A DNA stretch of 64,000 nt from positions 1,625,844 through 1,689,843 of the forward strand of contig JAQFVV010006293.1 of assembly GCA_028023455.1 (NCBI GenBank), in the 5' to 3' direction. The translations under genes and the position numbers were made by a program. This DNA is from Epiperipatus broadwayi. Taxonomy: Eukaryota > Onychophora > Udeonychophora > Euonychophora > Peripatidae. The notes beneath the pieces were generated by a model. It worked only from the letters and a program-made list of their open reading frames with translations, was not told where the DNA came from and did no database searches. Positions 1 through 11,700 of this stretch are shown one piece after another. Each line of letters starts with the position of its first letter. The stretch's first letter is position 1.

Positions 1-870
1 TCTTTATGGATTACCTAAAGTCCATAAGAATCATGTTCCATTAATACCTATTGTTAGTTCAGAAATTCACTTTGCCAAAATTTGTCAACATTTTTTCTCA
101 AAGTTTTTAGTCCTTTGGTATACAAGACCCAGTCCTTTGATAGGGATTCTAGACACTTTGTAGAATTAGTCAAGAATATGAAAATTGAAAGAACTTACTT
201 ACTGGTAAGCTTTGATGTGGAAACTTTATTCACAAATGTACCATGTGAAGAAGCATTGTCTATTGTAAGGAAAAGATTAAATGGTGATAATCATTTACAA
301 ACCAGAACAACTCTTCCTATGGATTTCAATGGAACTAACATTCTGCATAAAAACAACTTACTTTCAATATAACACAGAATTCTTCCAAAAGAATCAAGAA
401 ATGGCTATGGGTTCACCATAGCAACCCCAATTGAAACTACAGCTATAAAGACTATTCCATATTCATCTAAAGTATGTCTTCACTATGCAAATAATATATT
501 TATTGTATGGCCACATGATGAAGAATTACTACAACCTTTCTGGAAACCCATCAATAATATATCTTCTTCAATTAAATTCACAATAGAATCAGAATAACAA
601 TGAAAATTGGCATTCTTAGATGTTCTTGTGACAAGACTCTCTCATGGAAAAATCAAAACTACAGTTTACAGAAACCCACACATACAAGAAAATACTTATA
701 CTATACTTCCAATAACATAAGAAACACAAAACATGGAGTTATATTATTAATATGTTGGAACAGAGCAAAAACAGTTTGTTCAGAAACCAACTATATAGAA
801 CATAGTCTTATGAAAAATAGTTATCCATCAGCTGCTATTAATAAAACTCTAAATAGATATTAAAAAGAAC
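1..870 (+). pseudogene. Penelope-like element reverse transcriptase, decayed, 5' end outside the window
   Basis: This is the reverse-transcriptase part of a Penelope-like retroelement. It would have copied the element's RNA in the nucleus by target-primed synthesis. Conceptual translation from base 2 begins LYGLPKVHK...PLIPIVSS, the family's finger signature (usually YGLPKIHK and PLRPIVS). After a frameshift near 100-130 comes SFDVETLFTNVP (about 208-244), which is catalytic motif A. MAMGSP then lies at about 400-416. The catalytic motif at about 483-500 reads YANN where the family has YxDD, so both aspartates are lost. After an in-frame stop near 595, FLDVLV-like and YRKPTHTRKYLYY sequences (about 610-705) are the thumb signatures. 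At least three frame changes and several stops show a dead copy. The GIY-YIG domain follows directly. Family assignment is strong; the exact clade is not determined. Confidence 0.85.
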
Positions 871-1294
871 CATCAAAAAAAAAAAAACAATTATTGGTAC
901 TATGATGAGTGTATCCATACATGCCAAAAATAACTGACAAATTAAGGAAAATCGTAATCAGTATAACATCTGAACAGCTTTCCAGACCCATACCACACTA
1001 TGAGGAATTCTAACATCTACAAAGCCTAAACTTGAAATGCTGAAAAGAAAAAGTTGCATCCATGAAATACCATGTGGATGTGGAATATATATTGATGAGA
1101 CCTGTTGTTTCATTGGAAATCACTTGCAAGAATACAGACTGAGGATTAGAAGAGAGACAACAGATATGTTTAAGGTAGCAGACAATGGATGTACCAGTGA
1201 ACATGTGGTCAATTGGAAAAATACAAAAATATTGAATGGGGAAGAAAAGGTACAAAGAAGAAAATTTAAAGAAGTTGCTCACATGACAAGGTGA
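871..1294 (+). pseudogene. Penelope-like element linker and GIY-YIG endonuclease domain, decayed
   Basis: This is the C-terminal half of the same Penelope-like protein. The linker (about 925-1010) translates to KITDKLRKIV and a PIPHYEEF-like stretch. A single open frame at 1037-1294 then gives 85 residues containing IHEIPCGCGIYIDET. That matches the characteristic IPCxCGxxYIGET start of the GIY-YIG nuclease that nicks target DNA in these elements. The family pattern continues with HLQEYRLRIRR (normally RLxEHxxxxRR), SEHVVNWKNTKIL (normally EHxxxxxHxIxW...IL) and RRKFKEVAHM. The catalytic glycine after YI is an aspartate here. The arginine usually found in TRxxxRL is replaced by asparagine, and the histidine of EH by tyrosine, so it is probably inactive. 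A 12-base A run at about 878-889 interrupts the linker. Confidence 0.85.
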
Positions 1295-1469
1295 ACAATC
1301 CTATAAGTCAATCTAATGTGACTATACATAATATATGGAAACCACTAATCAATTTTGCTCTTAAGAAAAAGTGGAGAAATCCAGAGGAACCTCATAGATA
1401 AGTATATGAAATTTCTACTGACTGTTGCCTTTGAAAGGATAGCTTGAAATTCAATATTCAAGGATCTTA

Positions 1470-1728
1470 AGAATCCAGGTTTGATTTCCATGCTAGTACT
1501 ATCAGTGGTCAGGCCTGAAACACATGAAGAAGAGGACAGAATAATACCTCTTGAAATGTTGTGCATATAATAACCTATGTGGTATTACTAACAGTTGAAG
1601 GTATTTGAAATATTTAAATAAAATTAAATATTTCTAATGATATTAAACATTTATATTAGATTATGGACATAGTCCAATATATAAATACAATTAAAATACC
1701 ATCATCACAAACCTTCAGGAAAACACTA
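1470..1728 (+). repeat. Tail of the Penelope-like element, equal to one arm of foldback family 1
   Basis: From about 1478 the sequence matches the right arm of the foldback element at 54.2-54.7 kb. The shared blocks are a GATTTCCATGCTAGTA core, a TGAAGAAGAG...CTTGAAA block, an AACCTAT..GT.TTA.TAACAGTTGAA block and a TATTAGAT(T/G)ATG block. The last part (about 1655-1725), ending in CATCATCACAAACCTTCAGG then AAAACACTAA, matches 52.07-52.14 kb almost base for base and 4.34-4.40 kb more loosely. Alignment between copies stops just after AAAACACTAA, which marks a likely element end near 1728. The left arm is absent here. Because it directly follows the GIY-YIG coding end, it is most simply read as the Penelope terminal repeat. 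Insertion of an unrelated element at that point is the alternative. Confidence 0.6.
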
Positions 1729-1784
1729 AATATTGTGAGAAGTTATAGAAAGGATCAATAAATATGAGTTACTATTATGCTTTG

Positions 1785-2800
1785 GATTTGTTATTATGAA
1801 AAAGCATTTGTTTCTATAAGCATTTCTTCTGTGATAAAATCATTGGATCTAGAATATTGTCATATTTTAATGAATATTTATCGAAATGCAATAGTAGTGA
1901 TTAAATTACATGGTAATGCTAAGAAGTAACTTTGAGAAGGGTGTATGATAGGGTACCTCCATATCTCCAAAACTTTTACAACAATTTTGAAAGAAATATT
2001 TTGTGGATTAAAATGGGAAGCTAAAATAAATGGGAATTATTTATGTCATCTAGATTTTGAGATGTGCAATTATTTTTAAAAATAATGCTTTGGGGCTTCA
2101 GGAGATATTGCAAGAGTTATCAGATGAAAGTAAAAATATAATTAAGGTAAATGCTAAAAAGGCTAAAGTAATGTTCATTGAAATTTTTTTCAAAAGTAGG
2201 AAATAATGATTGATAATAAGTTAGAGTTAAGAATTACAAATATCTTGGTCAGTTTATTACTATGGATGGAAACACAATGGATGAAATTGATCATAGAATT
2301 AAACTTGATCGGAGTGCTTTTGGTAGAACTAATTTAATATTAAAGGAAAATATGCCTATGTGCTATGTAAAGAAAGATTTTTAGTATATATGTTTTATCC
2401 CAATTGGACACATAGCAGAAGAGCAATAGAAGAAACTTTAGATCATTCACCAAAGTATGGAGAGATATAAAGAGTAACAAGAAGGGATTAAAAATAAAAT
2501 GTGCGGATGGGAAAACAAATAAGTGTTACTAACATCATGAACGAATTAAGAGATTGCAGTGGAGCTAGACTTACCATATTTTTATAAGAGATGATAGTGG
2601 ATGGACAGTTGAAATGTTAAACTGGATTCCAAGGGATTATAAAAAATCTCAAATAAGGCCACATGTGAGATGAATCGATGAAATAAGATATGTTGGAGTG
2701 ATGTGGAGAAAAGATATTAGAGATCAGGAAAATGGGATTAAACTTGGAGAGATCTTCATCCTGCAATGAATCAATAATGATTAAAACTTAAGGGGCTGAT
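1785..2800 (+). pseudogene. LINE reverse transcriptase, 5'-truncated and decayed
   Basis: This is a non-LTR retrotransposon ORF2 relic of the type annotated in databases as F52C9.6-like or endonuclease-reverse transcriptase. The RT copied element RNA at a nicked chromosomal site. Joining frames by eye, 1801 onward gives KAF.SIS.SSVIKSLD (motif A region), then ILMNIYRNA..IKLHGNAKK. Near 1980-2060 it gives a FxGLKWEAKINGNYLCHLDF-like segment, where the catalytic FADD is lost. At 2241-2275 comes YLGQFITMDGNT, followed by EIDHRIK...SAFGR, the thumb signature of this family. The C-terminal W..W.GH..R and GRP..RW.D regions can be traced to about 2690-2790. Frameshifts and stops occur throughout. 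It lies immediately behind the Penelope tail in the same orientation. Confidence 0.65.
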
Positions 2801-4154
2801 AGAAACACTAAATGCAATTGCACACCCATCATATTTGTATAACCATTTCTTTATTTTTTTTTATTACAATAGTAAAGAAGGCTTGTATAATAAATAAATG
2901 GATTGAATATGAGTAAGCACCAGAATAAGTTGGAGTTAACATGTTGAATAGAGAATTAGTGGAAGATTATTTATAATATGGACAAGAACATGCTGGTGAT
3001 AAAATAACAGAATAATCATTGAATTTATTGCAGAATTAGGAAAAAAATGTACACAAAATAATTAACTTTTTTTTAACAGAAAAAAGCTGCAAGTTGGTTA
3101 GAAAAAAAAATATTTAGATGCTTACAGGATTGATTATTGAACATTAAGAAAGCATATGCTTTACTCCAACGAAAAATAAAAATGTCTTCATTTATTATTT
3201 AATTTTTCAATTCTTAGATATGTTCTCTTCCCATGGTTTGCACAGTCGTAGTTGACTTCAGCCCTTTCTTTTACTAAAATACCAAAAGTTGTTAATATTT
3301 TTTTCTAAAATTATATTACATTAGTTACTGATTGTAATCTGATAAGCTGCAGCACTCAAAATGACTTCTGCTAAGGTGATGCCATTTTATATTTTTTTGT
3401 GCTGTCTAAATAGCTGAAATGAAAAATAATTTATTATGTCAAATTAGGAAAGAATGAAATTGATGTATAATCTTAAAGGTGATAATTGTTATAAGTATTT
3501 AAATTTAGTCTTGGAATCTGGTTCATTGTGCAAAATCTGACTTCATAAATAATTAATAATGATGCTGTATATAAAATTAATGTATTACTCAAAATCGAAT
3601 AACATTGGTTTGAAAATTTTGTAATCATACAAAAATCATTGTGAATAAATCAAACAGCCAAATTGGGGGAGGGGACATTTCAATTTATTTACTATACAAA
3701 AAATTAAAATGATAAAAAATGTTTTATCTGGGATTACTTGCCATCTGAACTTAAATATATTTAACAGATAGAAAGAATGATGATGTATTTGCTGTTCATG
3801 TTAAATTACATAAAATGTATTGCTTAATTAACTGTCATTTTATTTATAATGGAATATAACGGAATATGCACTTTATTTTATTATATATGTCAAAAACGTT
3901 TTTCTGATTATTTAAAGCACCTATAAATGACCTTACAATATTTATACTTAATGCAAATTTCTGTTAATCATATTGTTTGATTTTCTTTTTTTTTTTTGGG
4001 GGGGGGGGTAATAGCATTATGTTATAGTAAAATATACTCCTAATATCTCATTACAAAACATTTAATAACTTTTTTAATTAAGGCAAAGATTAATTTTTCA
4101 AAAACAGTGTGCATGTAGCAGATTATCAATATATATATATATATAGATTGAATT
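2801..4154. other. AT-rich DNA with no recognised gene
   Basis: No homology recognised and no open frame longer than about 60 codons. There is a T-run followed by a G-run at about 3985-4008 and a short TA repeat near 4130-4144. Confidence 0.6.
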
Positions 4155-4400
4155 GTCTATAGTTAGTTATATGTTGGTTGATTTCCATTATCTAGTCGAA
4201 TTGGTAAATGTTTTAGAAAAATTCAAACTTTATTTATACTTTTTCAAATATATTTAAGTGATAATAACAAACGGATTAGTATAGAAGAGTTAAATTTATT
4301 TGGAAAATTTGGATTTTCTTAAAAACTTTTATGGGTTTAAATAGATGAAAATAGTCCAGCATATAACTTCAAGCAAAATATTATCATCACAAACTGTTAA
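4155..4400. mobile_element. Foldback family 1, short copy
   Basis: This is a non-autonomous palindromic element. The left arm (about 4160-4255) has TTATATGTTGG, GATTTCCATTATCTAGT and TGTTTTAGAAAAATTCAAACTTTATTTA. The right arm (about 4290-4368) reads back as its degenerate reverse complement and ends ATGAAAATAGTCCAGCATATAAC. The outer flank (about 4369-4393) includes ATTATCATCACAAACTG, which is also found after the right arms near 1690 and 52110. The inner section with the tRNA-like head seen in the 54 kb copy is missing. Arms are strongly diverged, so this is an old copy. It encodes nothing visible. Confidence 0.5.
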
Positions 4401-7400
4401 ATAAAACAGATTGGACTATATTTGAATATTTATAATTGATTAGCATATTTGCTTGTCGTAACCATAATCTGAAATTCTATTTCAGTCTAGATGTACTTTG
4501 GAAGTTATTTAGACCAATTAATAAGTATCTAGTTATTTGCTAGAGAGTAATTGATTCGCTTTAATTTGTATTTATTTTATAAATGCCACTATGCTATTTA
4601 TAAAAACAAAGTCGTATGAATATAAGCCTTTAAAAATATATATATACATTCAAGTAGTTTTTTGAATAAAGTTTTTTTTAGTAAAAGTGTTATGCTTGTG
4701 TATATTTTATTTAGCAAAAAAAAATTAAATCTATATAATGTATATATGTATATCTTAATATTACGATCTTATATCTTTAACAGGAGGTTATATTAGTTTA
4801 TGTAAATGTATTGGTGACAAATTACTATTCATGATATTAATTTTAATATTATTTGACATCATATGCCATTAAAGAGGCTAATTAACATAGTTGATTTCAT
4901 CAATGTTAGTTGTTGTGTCTTAAAACAAAAAAAAAAAAGGTTTCAACATTAGCACACAAGCATTACATAACTTTATTAAAATGTAATAGTGTTCTGTAAA
5001 TAGAATAATTTTCAATCATAAAAATATCCAGTATCCTCTTTGTCACATTATTTTATATACTCTACATAAATTAATTAATACAATTAATATGAAAATGAAT
5101 ATGCACTTTTTATAGCTTAATATATATATATATATTGAAGATTATAACATAAAAGTATCATTTAAAGTTAAATATTTTCTACCATTATTAGTATTCCTTT
5201 AAAGGTTCTTGTTAGAAAATTACACATTTTTGTTTTATATATGCAAAGTATATATGTTTTATTTATTTTTGTAGGTATATATAGCATAATGTTTCAATTG
5301 ATAGAAGTTAAAAATAATATTGTATTATAAAACCAAATATAAAAAAAAATATGAAAATAATTTTCAAATAGTTTTAAATAAATAGATAATAAAAATTAAA
5401 TATAGAACAGCAGTAATTGAAGATTATTTCCAGATCCTCGAATTTCCAAAGCATCTTATCTCTAAGTCATTTTTAATACTAGAAATTTAAAGAATAATAA
5501 TATTAATAAAATACTAAGAGTCAACATGCTGATTATGATTATTATTGATGGAAAATTTTGTTTTGCATGATAATAGTACCTTATGCTTCAATTAATTGGT
5601 TAGGTCTCTTTGACGAAAATAAGCTTCAATTATAGTTTACATCCACAAAGAATTGTAGAAACATTTTAATTTTTTTAGAATAAGTTATTTACATGATAAC
5701 ATCTTGACATTGATGTTTATATTATATTATATAAGCTTTTTGTTGTCATCTTTTTTTTTTTATAGTATTATAATTTTGGGATAAAGAATTAATCTTTTCT
5801 CCTCAGAACAACAAGATTAGTGATGTTATACTGGAATTGTTTTATTTATATATTAGTTCTTGAATTATTTGAATGAATATTGTATTAAATTATTTTACTT
5901 ATATATTTAGGTCTTGCATTATTTAAATGCCTGTTATAAAAAAAATTAATTTTAAAAGTTTGCAATTCATATTTATAAAATCATCGATATTGCTTATTAT
6001 TTACTGTGAAAAAATGATATTAAAAAATTATTTGGTTGATGTATTTAGCTTTTTTACAAATAGATAATAATGATGGTGATATATTGCATGAGAAATATCC
6101 AGCTATAAATGATAAAGTAGGGTTATGCATAATCCTTTTTTTACAAATATTGTAAACTCTAAATTGAAATCTATCGAGTTCTAAAATTTGTAAACTTGCT
6201 CTTATCAAAATTATAAGTACTATATTTATTGGGGGAGGGGGGTAAATGTGTATTTTGTAAGCTGCAATAATATTGCTTCCGTGCACTAATAATTCTGACA
6301 TTAAAATATTTTACATTACTGTAATTTAAATATGCATATTTACATATAACTGAAATAAATTGTTTACCAATAAGTTTTATCCTTTACTGAAGTTTACTCA
6401 GAAAGATCTGATATCAACTCTCAGAGTCATTGAGTAAATAGCGTGAAAACCGGTGCTTTTTAATGGATTGATAAAATTTAATTTCTTTCTTTTTATTAAA
6501 TTATCTCTTTGTCATACTTAATTTTTGCGTTATTTAAATTTTATTAAATAACGTTAATGTTTCATTTGCTTAACAGTCATCTTCAAAAACCAAAAATATT
6601 TATCTTTTCCTATTATGATTCTGTAATAATAAAAAAAAAAACGGTGAGGGGTGATAGAAAAATTAAACAGTAGGAGATTTTAAATTGTGAAATAGAAATT
6701 GCTAAAAAAAAAAAAAAAAAAGGTTTATTAATTTTTTTCTTTCATTTAAGTTTTGATTCATGGAAATCAACTCATTAAACAATTAGGAAATAATTATTTA
6801 AGCTCTCTTTAATTCATATTTTTTGTTTTTAAATTTCTTATTTACATTCTTTTACATTGCATATCATTAATTAAATCACTTCAATAATTGTTTACTATTC
6901 CTATTACAATATCATCACCTTAATTTTTATATTGTAGACGTATAAATCAGATTATAATAGAGAAACAATGGAGAAGGCAACACTAACCAGATTTGTGATT
7001 TACTAGTTAGTGAGAGTTTGAATCTTTTTTGATTTTGTTTTATTAAAACCCATATTGGAAACTTAGATAGGTTGGGTCAGTTACTTGTAAGCAAAAAAAA
7101 TATAGTCTGATTAAAGTCTAAAAAAAGATTGTGTTTTTATCTGCTTGAATTTAAGCACAGGTCATAGGCAACGAAGTTAGATGCACTGCCACTGCACCTT
7201 CTAGTTTCCTTTCTTTTAATTAAAAATAAATAAATTATTGATCAAAACTTAATATATTGTAAATAGGAATGAAAAAAAAAGCAATATAAAGAACTTTACA
7301 TATTTAAAGTTTTATTAGAATTACAAAAAAATAAAACATTACATATTGTTACACTATGGTATTGTAATGAATATATCTGACAAAAAATAAGATATTGAGA

Positions 7401-8345
7401 ATACTGATGAATAAATGACCATATAGTTGCAAATATATCTGGAGGAGTAATTTTTTTATTATCTCTGTTTAATTGTATCTAGTTTGTTTTTAAATGTGTT
7501 CAAGTATTTTCTTGTATTACTGATATAAAGAAATAAGCATCTTGTGCACCACAGAACATAAAATATGAATGTGATGGTTATTATTTTTGCAGAGCAAGCT
7601 TTTCGAAAAAAATTAATTATCGATTGATGAATTGTACTATTATTTTTCTGGAGTATTTTTGTGATGTTATAACAGGGCATCTTGTAGGCTATTACTCTTT
7701 AAAAAAGGTGTTTTTGGTTTTCTTCTTCCCTTGAGACATAATTGACATAGATAGTTTCTGTGTTAACAAGATTTCTCTTATATTTCAAAAATTATAATAT
7801 AGGCAAAGATCACGTGTTGCATAAAATCGAAATATTTTGGTTCAAAAGTTCAATACTTAAATCTTCTTGTCAGTTGCCTATTATTAATGCCAAGCATTGG
7901 AGAGTCAGTCTCTTCATTTATGTTTGGATGTAAAAGAGTATGAATTTTTCCAATATTGTCATTTCTCTTGTGGAAATGTTATCTTAATATTTATCATTAG
8001 GTTAATTGGTACAAAAATTGTTTGAAAATGTTTTGTATATGAAGGAGATTTGCCTTTTAGTGTTATCTTAAAATATCATCTCCAGATGTAGAAATAATAT
8101 TATCATGGCTAACATAAGGTTAATAGATTTTTGGATGCTATATATGTAAATTGAGTGTAATCCTAATCCATTTGAGTATTGCGAATCCGTAATTTTCTGA
8201 GTGAAATTGCAACTTTTCTTACCCCATGATCTTTCTTTCTGCATAGTGAATAAACATTTGTGATGAATTATTTTGTAAAAATTATGACAAATAAGTAATA
8301 CATTATTAATCTTAGTCATGCATAAGACTAGAGATTATCTAAAAA
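4401..8345. other. AT-rich DNA, mostly featureless, with possible SINE head near 7.15 kb
   Basis: Long A and T runs dominate. No coding homology was recognised. The minus strand at about 7200-7140 reads GGTGCAGTGGCAGTGCATC, resembling a pol III A box with a GCA/TGC D-stem. A weak B-box-like AAATTC lies about 40 bases downstream. This could be a decayed tRNA-derived SINE head, but support is thin. Other short frames in this stretch look like chance. Confidence 0.35.
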
Positions 8346-8508
8346 TGAATAATTTTCACTACACCATTCTCATGCAAGATAGGTGTCCTTGATCTTATGT
8401 TTATGATTACATCTCTTTACAAGGTGTTAAAAGTGGACAGAAGTCGGTCCCTACCTTGCATGAGAGTGATATAGTGAAAATTACAGTACAGAAGCATTAT
8501 TCATTAAA
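8346..8508. mobile_element. Small hairpin (MITE-like) element
   Basis: Two inverted arms of about 35 bases face each other. The left arm (8346-8383) contains TTTTCACTACACCATTCTCA then TGCAAGATAGG. The right arm (8449-8486) is CCTACCTTGCATGAGAGTGA then TATAGTGAAAATTA, its near-exact reverse complement. An outer AATGAATAA at 8344-8352 is mirrored by TTATTCATT near 8498-8506. The 65-base centre shows weaker continued complementarity. No protein is encoded. It fits a miniature inverted-repeat element; a fortuitous hairpin of this length and quality is unlikely. I saw no second copy in the window. Confidence 0.55.
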
Positions 8509-8774
8509 TACTATGTTATCTCTGTGGTGGTAAGCATGTTGATAAAAGCTATTTTAGAATGGAATAAGAGGTATGCCTTTGAAAGTGATTATATAACTTT
8601 TTTCTTTTAAATTTTTCATTTTATTTAGAAATTCTAGATGACACATTGCAAAAGTAAACAGCTGGCATTTATTTATGTTGTCATTATTTAAATGTGACAT
8701 ATCTTTAAGCATTGATCTTATAAATTATTTAAAGCTTTTTATATTTTAATTCTGTATTTGATATAAACAGAATT

Positions 8775-9925
8775 GTATAGAAGTATGCAGGAAATAGACA
8801 TCTGCTAGGAATTACAGATGCAATCTTTGCACTATGGCAACATATTAAAAAATACAGAGAAGTTAACCAAGGAATTGTTCTAACATTCATTGACTTGGAA
8901 AAAGCATTTGATAGAGTGCCTAGAGATGAACTTTGGAGATGTCTCAGAGAAAAGTTGGTCCTAGAAAAATACATCCACTTGATCCAAGATATGTATCAAG
9001 GATGTCAAACCAGTGTGAGATATAGTTAAGGAGAAACAGACTCATTTCAAGTGAAAGTGGGTGTGTATCAGGGATCAGCTCTGAGTCCCCTACTATTTAA
9101 TATTGTCATCGATGTTTTAACAGAAGATATCCGCACAGAAGCACCCGGAACATGATATATGCCGATGATGTTGTGATTGCAGCCAAAGACATCAAAGAAG
9201 CTCAGGATAGGATAGAAGAATGGAGGAAAGCACAGGAGGAAGGAGAAATGAGAATTAGCAGAAAATCAAACTGAAATGCTTTTCTGTGGAAGTGGTAGAG
9301 AGCATTATGTTAGAAGGAAAGAAGTTACCTGAGGCTAAAAAATTGAGATATCTTGGCACCTGGATGAATAAAGATGGAGAGAGAATTCAAGCTAGATGGA
9401 ATAATTGGAGAAGGATCTCTGGGGTACTGAATCGTAACAAGACTGAAACGAAAAGTCTATAAAACTGTGGTGCATCCAACACTGACGTATGAGGTAGAAA
9501 CATGGCTGGCCACTAAGAAAATAGAAGACAAACAATGTGTAACAAAAATGAGAATGCTTAGGTTCACCTTGGGTTTGATTAGAAAGGACAAGGTGAGAAA
9601 TGACATAATATGAGAAAATAGGAAGGTGAGGAAAATCAGTGAAAAAAATGAAAGAATCAAGGTTGGGGTGTTTTGGACATGTTAAGAGAAGAAAAGAAAA
9701 TTACATTGGAAGGAAGATTATGGAGATGGAACCACTGGGGGAAAGGCCTAGGGGCAGACCCAAGATCAGATGGATTGACCGAGTGAAGAGGGATCTGCAG
9801 GAGATGTCACTCAAGGAGGAAATGACTGCAGACTGAGCAACTTGGAGATGACTGATCTGCACCAGCATCCCTACTTGAAGTGGGATTAATCAAGCTGTGG
9901 AAGAAGAAGAAAATGCTGAAAAATA
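8775..9925 (+). pseudogene. RTE-like LINE reverse transcriptase and 3' end, decayed
   Basis: This is the C-terminal half of an RTE-type non-LTR retrotransposon ORF2. Translation gives TDAIFALWQHIKKYRE (about 8812-8860), then VLTFIDLEKAFDRVPRDELW (about 8878-8940), which is motif A. Next come YIHLIQDMYQGCQTSVRYS and VGVYQGSALSPLLFNIVIDV (motif B). YMPMM at about 9154 is a frameshifted remnant of the catalytic YADD. KLRYLGTWMNKDGE follows near 9340. The last open frame (9639-9836) has ESRLGCFGHVKRRKENYIGR then PRGRPKIRWIDRVKRDLQ, the family C-terminal signature. After the stop, a short 3' tail (CCTACTTGAAGTGGGATTAA, GAAGAAGAAGAAA) ends near 9911-9925. Several frameshifts and stops make it non-functional. 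It is better preserved and less AT-rich than its surroundings, so probably younger than the other LINEs here. Confidence 0.8.
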
Positions 9926-11559
9926 TATTGCAAGAAAATATTATAATTGGAGGGGATAAAAAAAATGCAGGTATGACAATATTTAAAAGTGAAAGCCCTG
10001 TCTAATACACTACAGGAAAACGTGGGGGGAAAACTTGCTTTAATAATTGAATAGCTTGGTACTATAGATATAATATTTGTTTAAGATTGAAAAATAGCCT
10101 TTCTTTTTTTTTAAAGAAAAAAAAAAGCATACTCAGAATAAATTTGACTGTAATTTTTGATAAATTATTTGCAAACTTGTAAAAAAAAAAAGAGATTAAC
10201 CTTTGATTGAATAATTTGAAAAAAAAAGTGTGGTTTTAATTTTTAAAGTGAATTTAAAAATGTGAATACTCAACATCAATTAAAAACGATCATGTGATTA
10301 CCTAGCTTATCTTATCTCAAGCAGCCTTAGATTTACAACTTGTTTATAGAATAATTTAATCAATCATAATGACAAGCACAAACAAGCTTATCATTTTTAT
10401 ATCTTTATTGATATCCACTCAATTATGAATATTTTCTCTTATAACTATTACATAAGATGTGTAGACTATCAATGACTTTTCTGACATTACTCTAACTAGT
10501 AATATTAGATTAAAATAGTTGATTTTTAAATAAGAATATTCTTTTGTATTTATTTATTTTTCAATAAGAATATTTATCTTTTTTTGTATATTTAATTTAT
10601 ATTATTGTACACCCATGGCAGTTTTATTAATTTAAAATGTAGTAATTCATATATTTATTTTCAATTTCTTATACATTTTTTTTTAATCCTCTCCCTTTGA
10701 TTTGTTTCATGGATTTAATTTAACACACCACGTATCTGATTTACTATTATTAGGGTCTTCCTTTGGCTTGACTTGCTCTTACTATATGGTATAGAGGTTT
10801 TAATTACTGATAAAAGGTTTTTAATAAACCGTCAATCACTATTTCTATATGTTAAAAACCTCTAAAGTACTTTGTGTTTTTATAAGTTTTAAATAAATAA
10901 TCATATAGTTAATTGCATGAGAGATCATGTGATTTTCAGACAATCACATGCCCATTTGAATACAATAGTTATATTTAGTTGATTAAACAGAGATATTTTT
11001 TTTTACCATTATTCAGCTAAGAATTCATCCAGGAATCTGCTTTTCTTTAAGAAGTATTATAGTTGCAAGGGCTTTCCCCTCCAAATCACGTGATGAGATA
11101 TAAGGACAAAAGTTTACATTTTTTGTTTCAAAGGAATTTTATTCAAGAAAAAAAAGAATGCAGATATACATATTTAGTTATAAATAATATTTTGTTATAC
11201 AGGATGAATAATTGAAATTACATTGCATATAAAAGAAAAAGAAATTACAGAAGAGTTTGTGGAATTGTAAAAAAAACCATAACAACAGAAGTGACTTAGT
11301 AACGTAACGATGAAATAAAGGATATGCATATCTCATTATAGGTTGAAAACTGCCATATAAGAGGTCAAATTACTACATATATATTTGGTGGGTCTTTTAT
11401 TTTGATTATTTTAGAGTTTATTCTTAAAACTGTTTGGGTATCTTTTACTATTGTTATTGTGAAGAAAAATGCACTTTGTACATCATAATATGTACTGTGA
11501 ATTTCTGAAAAATCTGGGAATGATTGTATGGTTTGAATGAATGGTGTTGCTCTTTTTTC
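9926..11559. other. AT-rich DNA, no gene recognised
   Basis: Only homopolymer-rich sequence is seen. The last 400 bases before 11560 may belong to the minus-strand LINE relic described at 11560-11700, because its 3' end would lie in this direction, but no motif could be read. Confidence 0.4.
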
Positions 11560-11700
11560 TATGCATTGTATTTATGTAGGTTCTGGCAGATGTCTAGAAT
11601 TGTTGCATTGAAAAAGAAAATGATTTTTGTCCTCCTTCTCTCCATGACATAGGCCACATATGGCATCAATGTTATATATTTTTTATATTTGAAGAAATGT
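11560..11700 (-). pseudogene. Possible LINE C-terminal CCHC (zf-RVT-like) segment
   Basis: Read on the minus strand, about 11665-11570 translates in one frame to NIDAICGLCHGEKEDKNHFL then FQCNNSR. The C..C...(8)..H....C spacing resembles the CxxC-x(n)-HxxxxC knuckle at the C-terminus of several LINE reverse transcriptases (the zf-RVT region). The preceding residues (KHKASANITFLQI) also resemble the linker before that knuckle. There is no RT core next to it in the expected upstream position (higher coordinates), so it is either a small fragment or a chance match. Short and unsupported by other domains. Confidence 0.35.
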
